Part shown: in pieces, positions 56,292 through 64,000 of the stretch
Layout: every line of letters begins with the position of its first letter
How positions within the stretch are numbered: the stretch's first letter is position 1
Origin: Hortaea werneckii
Lineage: Eukaryota > Ascomycota > Dothideomycetes > Mycosphaerellales > Teratosphaeriaceae
Direction of reading: 5' to 3'
Assembly (NCBI GenBank): GCA_037044905.1
Contig: JBAOKB010000024.1
Location: forward strand, 992,001-1,056,000
DNA length: 64,000 nt
Translations under genes and position numbers: made by a program
Notes under the pieces: model-generated
Database searches by the model: none
What the model was told of the DNA's origin: nothing
Seen by the model: only the letters and a program-made list of their open reading frames with translations

Positions 56292-57809
56292 TTACTCGAC
56301 AGCGACGGCCTCAGAGCCTGCGCCGTTCGACTGCAGCAGCGGGTTGACGCGCTCGTCCTTCCACTCAAACTTGAATTCCTCGCCAAGCTCTTTCTTCATG
56401 GCTGTCTTGATAGCCTCAAGCACGTTCTTGAAGACACCGAAGTTGGCAGGGTTCAGCTCGTCGTTCTCACCACCCTGGAAGACACCTGTCCGGACCAAGC
56501 AGGTGTTCCAGCCGTAGTTGTTGCCGCCGATAATGTCAGAGGCCGGGTTATCACCGATCATGTAGACGTTCTCCGGCAGCCTCTCCTCGTTGTGGATGAT
56601 GTCCATCCACTGCATGAGGATCTCGTCGGCGTACTTGTAAGTGGCGCCCTCAGGCTTGCCGTAGACGACACGCTCAAGGTCCTCGCCAGTCATGGCCTTG
56701 TACATGGCCTCAAGACCGATACGGAAAGTACCCTGCGACATACGGGGGAATGGGTGCTCGGTGGGGTTGATCAGGTCACCCTGCGAGAAGTAGATCGGGA
56801 TTCTCTGGGAGATTGGGTCCTTGGCCATGGTGTGCAGACGACCGTTCTCCGACCTCAGCAGGTCAACGATGATCTGCATGTCGGTAGCGTAGTCACGCGA
56901 GTCGGAGTAGACCATGATGGCCTCAATGTTGGTCTTGGAGAAATCACGCGGGCGAGCCTCCTTACGCTCCTGCTCAGTGAGGGTCTTGTATGGGGCGATG
57001 GTTGGGTCCCAAGCGACAATGTCATCGGGCACGACAACGTCCTTGAAGCCATAGAGCTCTGCGACCTCTCGGCATTTCTTCTCCACACCGCCAACAACGA
57101 GGACGGTGTTGTAGTACTCAGCGAGGGCACTCATGGGCGTGTGAGATTGAATGAACTGATCGGTGCTGACAGGGTTGTGCAGGATCTTCGAGAGCTGTTC
57201 GCAACGTGCCTGCTCAGGCTTGCCAGAGCCGTTCGTCAAGAAGATATGCGGGATCTTGATGCCGAGCTCGTTGTCACCGTTGAGGATCTCCAGGGCACGC
57301 TGACCCTCGGGAATGAGACGGTCACCGTGCACAAGCACACCGTCAATGTCGAAGACGAAAGCCATGTTCTTGGCCTTCTTGACCACATCCGACTGGACGT
57401 CCTGCACCTGGGAAGCCAAGATGTCGCGGGTCGGTTGAACTGGGGGCATACCAGGCCTCTTGGGCTCATCACCGCCACCGTATGCTATAGAGGACAGACG
57501 TGATTGCCTCCTAGACTTCGGAATTGGAAGAGCGGCACCGAAAGAGTTGCGGGAGCCCCTACGGTCCTTCTGAGAAGGAGACAGCGAGAGCTGGTGCATG
57601 TATGGCGATGCATCAGCAATGCTCGACCTCGATGCTGGGATCTCAATTGAGCCTCTCTGCTCATCCGGGATGCTGATGGAAGTGCCATAGCTGGAACCAC
57701 GGCGAGCACCGCCAACGCCCTGCTCGGTGCTCTTCACACGGCTCAAGTCCTTGGACTTGACCTGCTGCAGAGGCTCACCGCCAAAGTCCTGATCGTCGTA
57801 GCCTGGCAT
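56292..57809 (-). CDS. HAD-superfamily (subclass IIA) phosphatase-like protein
   Basis: Single exon, 505 aa from ATG 57809; the open frame runs upstream only from a GTG. Residues 1-145 are Ser/Arg-rich and probably disordered. HAD motifs: MAFVFDIDGVLVHGDRLIP (I, nucleophile Asp), IFLTNGSGKPEQ (II), VVYGKPEG (III, Lys) and YMIGDNPASDIIGGNNYGW (IV). The closest match is the yeast YKR070W/human CECR5 type, found in mitochondria. The extended N-terminus could carry regulatory phosphosites. The substrate is unknown. Divergent from the aldo-keto reductase; the ~1.16-kb region between contains both promoters. Confidence 0.88.
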   Translation of the reverse strand: MPGYDDQDFGGEPLQQVKSKDLSRVKSTEQGVGGARRGSSYGTSISIPDEQRGSIEIPASRSSIADASPYMHQLSLSPSQKDRRGSRNSFGAALPIPKSRRQSRLSSIAYGGGDEPKRPGMPPVQPTRDILASQVQDVQSDVVKKAKNMAFVFDIDGVLVHGDRLIPEGQRALEILNGDNELGIKIPHIFLTNGSGKPEQARCEQLSKILHNPVSTDQFIQSHTPMSALAEYYNTVLVVGGVEKKCREVAELYGFKDVVVPDDIVAWDPTIAPYKTLTEQERKEARPRDFSKTNIEAIMVYSDSRDYATDMQIIVDLLRSENGRLHTMAKDPISQRIPIYFSQGDLINPTEHPFPRMSQGTFRIGLEAMYKAMTGEDLERVVYGKPEGATYKYADEILMQWMDIIHNEERLPENVYMIGDNPASDIIGGNNYGWNTCLVRTGVFQGGENDELNPANFGVFKNVLEAIKTAMKKELGEEFKFEWKDERVNPLLQSNGAGSEAVAVE

Positions 57810-58973
57810 TTTGACTGATGATACTGGTGTTCTATCTCGTGGAAAGCTGGCTGGAAATTTTTTTCGCGGGAGGAGGATGGTGAGTGTTTCAGAAGGAGGG
57901 GGGAGTGAAGAACAGACTTTTGCAGAGCTCACAAGATAGAATTCGGTGTGAGGTCAGCGTGACAAGGGAGGGAGGTGCCGGATAAGGTGAAGAAATGGAT
58001 AAGCTCTCGATAATCGGGGAGGGGATCAGCACGTCTGTATATATTGGCCTGCTCCCAGCACCTACCTTTTTGCTGAGGAAAACTCATTTGCAGAGCAACG
58101 CCGAGCGAAGGCGCCCATCACCCGCGGCAGGTAAACAGACCCGCCCAACTGCTTCGGCGCTTGCCTCATTGTAACGATGGCGTATATGCTTCACGAGAAT
58201 AGAAGGCCTGGGTAGGCAGAGCCAGCGTCCGAGCGTGGGACGCGACGTGGGGACGCCGACCGACGGCCGATCCCACGAGGCTCGCCACACCCAATCAAGA
58301 CCCATTCAGATGTACACGGTGGCAACCGGTGGCAAAGAGACTCCAGCGTTGGCGGGCGAATTGGGGCGAGGTGGGCTCGGCCTGTCGCAGGCTGGCGACT
58401 TGTCATGGCTCGAGCATCGCCCGTAGGGCTGCGAAGAAAACCCTGACGCAGCCAGCCGAGAAGCGCCCGGCGGGCTTGCCCCTCTCAAGCCCCTCGAGCC
58501 CCTCCAAATTGCTTCCATGGTGGATCTAACTTTTGGTCGCGTCGAGGGGCAAGATTCAGCATGACGTCGCGGGTACCTACTTCGCAGCGGCTACCACCGC
58601 TCCTGTCGAATGGCACCGAGTCCTGATACGACGCCAGCGAAAGAGTTTTTCGCCTTTGCCTTCGAGAGCTCTCCACTTATGACAACATATGAGTCTGGCT
58701 AAGCCGCCGCCCACGGTCAACGTCGGAAACGCCCAATGGTAAGGGAGATGACGTCCCAGTCGTAGGCGCGAAACGCGCAGAACTGCCTGGAGAGGGAGAG
58801 AGAGGATGCACAAACCCTGATGCAACAGCTGTCATCCTGACCCAAGTTGCCTAACAACGAATTTGAGTGGGTACCACCTTTATTGACGCTTTGCTGTCGT
58901 CGACGTCTGTCACCTATCTGTATCTATACCCTGTATCAACACTTCTCATAGCTGTCTATACCACCGTACCACA
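57810..58973. promoter_or_regulatory. Divergent promoter region, HAD/aldo-keto reductase
   Basis: About 1.16 kb, GC-rich in the middle. No supported coding. No element confidently named. Confidence 0.45.
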
Positions 58974-60026
58974 ATGTCGACCGGAACCACCTACAAGCTG
59001 AACAATGGTGTCGAGATCCCCGCCGTGGGATTTGGCACCTTCGCCAGCGAGGGCGCAAAGGGCGAGTCATACAAGGCCGTCCAGGTGGCCCTCAAGACCG
59101 GCTACAGGCACTTGGACTGCGCATGGTTCTACCAGAACGAGGGCGAGGTTGGCGAGGCCGTCCGCGACTTCCTCAAGGAGAACCCGAGCGTGAAGCGTGA
59201 GGACATCTTCATCTGCACAAAGGTCTGGAACCACCTGCACGAGCCGGAGGAGGTCAAGTGGTCTCTGAACAACTCGCTGGAGAACTTTGGCCTGGACTAC
59301 ATCGACCTGTTCCTTGTGCACTGGCCGATCGCTTCCGAGAAAGATGACAAGAACATGCCCAAGCTGAACGAGAAGGGTCAGTATGTCATCAAGGACGAGC
59401 TTACCAAGAACCACAAGCCAACTTGGGGCGCGATGGAGGAGCTGTACAAGGAGGGCAAGGTCAAGGCTATTGGTGTTTCCAACTGGACCATCCCCCAGAT
59501 GAAGGACATGCTTAGCTGGTGCAACGTCAAGCCGGCGGTCAACCAGGTCGAGATCCACCCATTCCTGCCCAACGACGAGCTTGTCAAGTTCTGCTTCGAC
59601 AACGGCATCATGCCGGCTGCCTACTCCCCGCTCGGCTCGCAGAACCAGGTGCCTACCACTGGCGAGAAGGTCAACACCAACCCGACCCTCAACGCCATCG
59701 CCGAGAAGGGTGGCAACTCCCTCGCCCAGGTCCTCATCGCATGGGGTCTGCGGAGGGGCTACGTTGTGCTCCCGAAGAGCTCGACGCCGTCTCGTATCGA
59801 GAGCAACTTCAAGATTCCTCAGCTCACCGACGAGGACTTCAACGCCGTCAACGAGGTGGCCAAGGGCAGACACACCCGCTTTGTGAACATGAAGGACACC
59901 TTCGGCTATGGTAAGTCGCTTCGGCTTAACAGACCCACACACACACACAAAAGACAATACTGACTTCTTTCTTCAGACGTCTGGCCAGAGGAGGCCGGTA
60001 CCGCCGCCGCTGCTGCCTCGTCCTGA
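58974..60026 (+). CDS. Aldo-keto reductase (Gcy1-like)
   Basis: Exons 58974-59910 and 59977-60026, ~328 aa. It starts MSTGTTYKLNNGVEIPAVGF. The AKR tetrad is visible: Asp and Tyr in YRHLDCAWFYQNEGEVG, Lys in IFICTKVWNHLH and His in LFLVHWPIA. Cofactor contacts are in GVSNWTIPQM and LPKSSTPSRI, which favours NADPH. Fungal relatives are the Gcy1/GldB glycerol and xylose reductase group. The last exon supplies DVWPEEAGTAAAAASS. The intron begins GTAAGTCG, contains an (AC)n tract and ends TTCTTCAG. Strong C-ending codon bias suggests high expression. Confidence 0.93.
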
Positions 60027-61086
60027 ATCGGAAAGGCACGGCTATAGTGCTTCTGCTTAACGAGAGACGATTGAATCCGCCGTTCATAGAAAGACATGGC
60101 AGGAATGAAAAGACCGAAATGGAAGCGTTGGTATGGTTAGCAAGTCTGGGCGAAAGTCCACATGTTTCACGCCGCTGTTGTATAGATTTGAAATGATGAG
60201 TCAAGTCAACAACAGATCCGTCCATCACGTATCCACACGCCTGTGTATCGGTCTTTGACATGTTGACACCTCTCCCTAGACACTAACACGTCCTGGACGT
60301 CTTTTCAGAAGGAGACTTGACAGAATCGCGGTATAATCATGCATCACCAAGGCTTTGCGATCGACTGTCGCTTATGCAGACATGAACATAGACCGCCAGG
60401 ATAAGGTCTTGGAGAAGCTTGGCAAAGCTCTTACTTCCTTCATCGCCGAAATCATGCCATCACGTTGATAAGCCGGCAGAATGCGCCAGTACTATTCTAC
60501 TCATAAGCGTAGCACTCCTGGCTTCCGGGTCAAAAGGCCGTCATGAATGTGATGCAAAGTATCGCAAGCATGCCCAGTGAGTTTCAATGTTGGAATGATC
60601 AACACAGCATTATGTCATCCTTGCTGATAAGTAAGCTTATCTCAGGGCGTCATTCGATCAGCCAAAATCTTTTTTTTTTTTTTTAAATTCATCTGCAGGC
60701 GCGGTGAAGAGCGCTGGGGCGCGCGTGCGACGCGACATGGCCGTGCTCCGACCAGCAGCCGCGCTCAACATCTCTCACTATGTCGCGAGGTGACTCAACT
60801 ACGACTTCCCTTTGCACACCCAACGTCCTGTGAGCGCGTGATCCTGCTTGTTTGGCAAGAAAGATAGATACACACCCAAGTAGCCATCAAGGTTGCATCC
60901 CGCAGCTCAACCACCACGACGTCTTTTTTTCTGCTGTTGTGCCGCGCCAACCGGACTGAAGCCCGGCAGAATAGGTTGATCGCAAAGAAGGTTCAACCCT
61001 GTCGACGATCTGACGAAAGATCTGACGAAGAATTGCACGTTTGGTTCACTTGCGTTTTCGTGAGGCAGGAAGAGGAAAAGTAAGAG
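60027..61086. other. Intergenic, aldo-keto reductase to 2EXR-type gene
   Basis: About 1.06 kb, with a 15-base poly-T run at ~60670-60684. No supported coding. Confidence 0.5.
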
Positions 61087-62247
61087 ATGGCGGCCGGCCT
61101 GCATCCCAATGCCGCGGCCTTTCAATGGAACGATCAGCAGGGAGCTGATGGCTCGACATATACTTCCTTTGACCCTATGAGACCGCTCTATAACACTCCT
61201 TACAATGAACATTCTGCGGGTCTAAATCTCCAACAACAGCAGTCTGCAGCAGAGCCACCGAAATTCCTGTGTCTGAACGAATTACCACGAATGCCGTCTC
61301 CCTCACCACCCGTCTCGCCTGAGCGCAGACGCAGCCCGCGCGAGAGCCCGTTCCTGCGCCTCCCCACCGAGATCAGACTATACATCTACTCGCTCCTCGT
61401 CCTACCGCGCCGATCCACCGACCTCCTGCCCTCCTACGAGAAAGTCCACTCCTCCACCCACGACTATTTCGACTACGACAAGAAACAACACGGCACAGAC
61501 CGCCCCTGCACAGCGAACCTCCAGCAACCCACCCTCCTCATCCGCACGCTCGACCCCGACCGCTACCGCAAGCGGTACCCAGAGATCCGACCCCTCCCGA
61601 TCCGCAGCAAATACAGCGTGCGATGCGACCGGTTCCGGTCCGCCTGCAAGAGCACGACGTACCACTGCGTCAACAACCCGCGGATCGAAGACCAGCTCGC
61701 GATCCTGCGCACGAACAAGCAGATCCACTTCGAAGCGGCGGAGCTGCTGTACAGCTCGTACACGTTCGACTTCGACACGCACGTGGAAGCCATCGTGCCG
61801 TTCCTGTCGGACCTGACGGCCTTCGCGCGGAGCTGCATCAAGAGCGTGCGGTTCGTGAAGCGCGCGCTGGCGTTCGAGAAGGAGTTTGATCGGTGCGAGT
61901 GGACGAGCGCGCTGCGCTACCTGACCAGCAGCCAGTCGGGGATCGCGCTGAAGAAGCTGGAGCTGGGCATTGTGGCGGGGCGGCCGGGCGAGAACGGGTG
62001 GGATCGGATTGCGCAGTACACGGCGCAGGACTTCAGGCTGCTGCGGTCGCTGGGCGGCATGGAGTGGATGCAGTATCTGCTCGAGATCCAGAATCTGCAG
62101 GAGCTGGACGTGCACGCTGTCGTGGAGCATTGTCCGCCTGCGACTAATAGCATGGCTATGGCGGAGTATATCCGGTTCTCGGCCAGCGTTGAGACGGGGT
62201 TCCGGGACTTCTTGGAGGAGCAGATGTTGATCGGGGCGGCGGCATGA
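61087..62247 (+). CDS. 2EXR/F-box-like fungal protein
   Basis: Single exon, 386 aa. A Gln/Pro-rich N-terminus is followed at ~87-105 by SPFLRLPTEIRLYIYSLLVL, the start of the fungal-specific 2EXR or F-box-like fold. Further family-type stretches are LAILRTNKQIHFEAAELLYSS and YTFDFDTHVEAIVPFL. Filamentous ascomycetes often have many such genes. No function is known. Codon usage in the second half is strongly GC3-rich. No introns, and the frame is intact. Confidence 0.75.
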   Translation: MAAGLHPNAAAFQWNDQQGADGSTYTSFDPMRPLYNTPYNEHSAGLNLQQQQSAAEPPKFLCLNELPRMPSPSPPVSPERRRSPRESPFLRLPTEIRLYIYSLLVLPRRSTDLLPSYEKVHSSTHDYFDYDKKQHGTDRPCTANLQQPTLLIRTLDPDRYRKRYPEIRPLPIRSKYSVRCDRFRSACKSTTYHCVNNPRIEDQLAILRTNKQIHFEAAELLYSSYTFDFDTHVEAIVPFLSDLTAFARSCIKSVRFVKRALAFEKEFDRCEWTSALRYLTSSQSGIALKKLELGIVAGRPGENGWDRIAQYTAQDFRLLRSLGGMEWMQYLLEIQNLQELDVHAVVEHCPPATNSMAMAEYIRFSASVETGFRDFLEEQMLIGAAA

Positions 62248-63388
62248 TGTTGAAGCGTTCGGATCTGCGTGGCGTTTGGACGATTTGTTTTTCCCCCCCC
62301 CTTTCCCCTGGCTGGCGAGCTTTGTAGTATGACAAGCGGCTTCTCTCTCTGCTCTCTAGCTCTATGTTCCTTTAGAGATTCCCTAGACCTTATATTAGAT
62401 GTAAATTACAGATACATTCTCCTACCGCACGCCCTTGGTGACAGAGCCAGCTCTTCTGCTTTTCAGACATTGAAAAAAAGAGACGCATACCGGCGGTCCG
62501 TGACGCTCGCATTCTTCACCATTGCAGTGTACGATGTACGGTAGGTGATTTTTTCGGTGCTTGGCCTCTGTGCTGGGGAAAAACACGTACATCTATCTGC
62601 ACGCCACAAAGCAGACGCCGAGAGTGTCCAAATATACCTCTTATGATGCCCGAGTCGATATCCAGAGGCTCATGAACTGTTGGGCGCAGTCTCGTAGGAG
62701 ACATGGAAAACGTCACGTTGGAATGGGGGGTTTTATCTTTTTTTTTTTTTTTTTTTGGAACCGTTCTCAATTTTTCGCCAAAGTATATACACTTACGTAT
62801 TGAAAGTGCTCGATAAACAGCAACTCCTTCACCTCCTCCTCTGCCGCGTCTAGCAGTAGCTATCGTGGGACCAAAGTCGGATGGAGACTGCCCCAGACAA
62901 GACACTTCCAGTCCGGATTCATCGTTCCGATCGACTCTTCCTCATCATGTACTCTTGACATTTCCACCAGTGCTCGACAATCCTCTCCCCAAATTCATTC
63001 CACCAAGGTGAAGATCGAAGGAAGAGAAGTAAAAGATCCCACGAGCATGCTGCCATCATCCCCCCACTTCCCACCGCCCGAACGTGAAGCATTAAGACAT
63101 TTCTAGAACCGGATATAGAACGCCGTTTGCCGTGTGATGCGTCGACCCAGAGAAAACAAAACCCCTTGTGCGTAGCAGACTGGCTTTTTGTTTGACCACA
63201 AAGACGGCGGGAAGACCGTCTTGTTAAAAAAAAAGGGGAAACGGCATGCAACTGAATGCGCGGTAGCTCTATCCTTGTTGTGACTCGCTCTTCTTTCTTG
63301 ACCCAATGCAGGTGAATATTAGTAGGTCCTATCCGCCGAAGTAATACATCTATTGAAACAGGGGTATCATGACGCGAATCTATCAGCT
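62248..63388. other. Convergent 3' intergenic region
   Basis: About 1.14 kb, including a ~19-base poly-T run at 62738-62756. A 157-codon minus-strand frame (62919-63392) lies in the eIF4G 3' flank and has no domain. Confidence 0.5.
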
Positions 63389-64000
63389 TCACTCGGCCTT
63401 CTCCGCCGCCGGATTTGGCGATCGTGACCGGTTGCGAGCGTTGGGAGGCGAGTGTGCTTCGGATTGCGCATCTTCGGCGTTTTCACCAGATCCATCGAGG
63501 CCAGCAAGGGCGCTATGACATGTTAGCCATCTTCTAGAAACAATAAGCCAGCATGTTTGCCTACCTAAACGCATTCTGCTGCGTAGGCTCTTCCTTCTTC
63601 TCCTTCTCAGCCGGCGGCGTGCTGGTACGGGTGGTGTTGCCAGAGCCGGGTGGGCCAAGGTTTCCACGCCTGCTGCCAGTGCGGCCAGAGCCTAGAGAAG
63701 AGCTTGGGCCAAGGTTGCCGCCAGGGCCTAGACCACCACCTGTGGCGCGACCAGACGCTCCACGATTCTGCAGTCTCCGGAGGTCGTCTATGCCAACAGT
63801 GGTTCTGTTATAATCGACTGGTGGTGGGACACCGCCAGAGAATTGACGGGCATCACCACGGCCCGCTGGCGGGCGTCCGCTAGAACCACGCGTGTTCTGC
63901 TTCGCGCGCTCTGCATCAGCCTTAGCTTGCGCAGCAGCAGCTTCGGCGTGGATTTGATCGATCGTCTTGGGTCCCTTTGCGTCGTCCTTGCTTCTCCAGC
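63389..64000 (-). CDS. TIF4631: eIF4G C-terminal part (runs off the window)
   Basis: Partial; the start lies beyond 64000. Exon from the window edge to 63565, then the last exon 63512-63389 (donor GTAGGC, acceptor CATAG; AG|C joins to Ser). Visible residues: KTIDQIHAEAAAAQAKADAE, then Gly/Arg/Ser-rich sequence (GRGDARQFSGGVPPP; LGPGGNLGPSSSLGSGRTGS), TSTPPAEKEKEEPTQQNAFS, and ALAGLDGSGENAEDAQSEAH to the stop. The KTIDQIHAEA motif followed by a Gly-rich disordered stretch is typical of the region downstream of the MIF4G domain in ascomycete eIF4G. eIF4G bridges the cap-binding complex and ribosome. The assignment rests on this C-terminal part only. Confidence 0.75.

Noticed and set aside
56592..57503. 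303-codon plus-strand frame
   Set aside because: Antisense to the HAD phosphatase gene.
59067..59957. 296-codon minus-strand frame
   Set aside because: Antisense to the aldo-keto reductase; caused by GC3-rich codons.
61402..62130. 242-codon minus-strand frame
   Set aside because: Antisense to the 2EXR-type gene; a GC3 shadow.
62919..63392. 157-codon minus-strand frame
   Set aside because: Lies in the 3' flank of eIF4G and has unusual composition (Trp, Met, Arg-rich); no domain.
1..64000. CRISPR arrays, tRNA or rRNA genes, secondary-metabolite cluster
   Set aside because: No direct-repeat array, B-box-containing fold, or PKS/NRPS core gene was visible by eye; a dedicated search would be decisive.

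Overview
This is nuclear DNA from a filamentous ascomycete fungus (Pezizomycotina). I infer this from split genes with short introns (about 45-160 nt, GT...AG, often with a CTAAC-like branch site) and from typical fungal proteins: ERG25, Sec4-type Rab, Ubp16, Nca2, a Rds1-like ferritin-fold protein, a 2EXR-type protein and a SAP-domain protein. A Dothideomycete is likely, but that rests on general resemblance only. I see no bacterial genes, CRISPR, tRNA or rRNA. I annotate 28 protein-coding genes, one Ty1/copia remnant and one two-copy dispersed repeat. Layout: 0-12 kb holds a Cid1-type nucleotidyltransferase (+), HGH1 (-), a GRIP golgin (+) and an SRPK kinase (+). 12.8-18 kb holds ERG25, NCA2 and SEC4 (all +). 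18.7-30 kb holds TMA7 (-), UBP16 (+), an NAD(P)-binding protein (+), a Pch1-type cyclin (-), mitochondrial bL9m (+), an unrecognised coiled-coil protein (-) and ETF-QO (+). 30.4-39.2 kb holds a vacuolar Ca2+/H+ exchanger (-), a CCCH/RBR E3 ligase (-) and eIF3c/NIP1 (+). 40-45 kb holds LSC2 (-) and a divergent SDR/TDA3-like pair. 45-49 kb is gene-poor, with a SAP-domain ORF beside a decayed copia RNase H. 49-64 kb holds an RDS1-like gene (+), DUS4 (-), an F-box/LRR gene (-), a HAD phosphatase (-), an aldo-keto reductase (+), a 2EXR-type gene (+) and the 3' end of eIF4G (-). Most are unlinked housekeeping genes. Many concern translation (HGH1, TMA7, eIF3c, eIF4G, bL9m, DUS4) or mitochondria (NCA2, ETF-QO, LSC2, UBP16), but nothing looks like a dedicated cluster. 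The strongest signal is a clustered set of about 18 single-base reading-frame breaks in 11 conserved genes, all between about 13.7 and 37.6 kb. Genes outside that interval are intact. Nearly all can be explained by a short homopolymer being one base too short or too long, in both directions, and several are in genes normally essential in yeasts. I therefore read them as an unpolished or poorly covered stretch of assembly rather than biology. Where possible I annotated across them, giving the position of each break. I found no convincing undescribed biological system. The most interesting biological leads are the dispersed repeat near 2.7 and 14.3 kb, the SAP-domain ORF with an internal duplication next to the copia remnant, an AT-rich codon-usage patch inside the RDS1-like gene, and palindromes in that gene's promoter.
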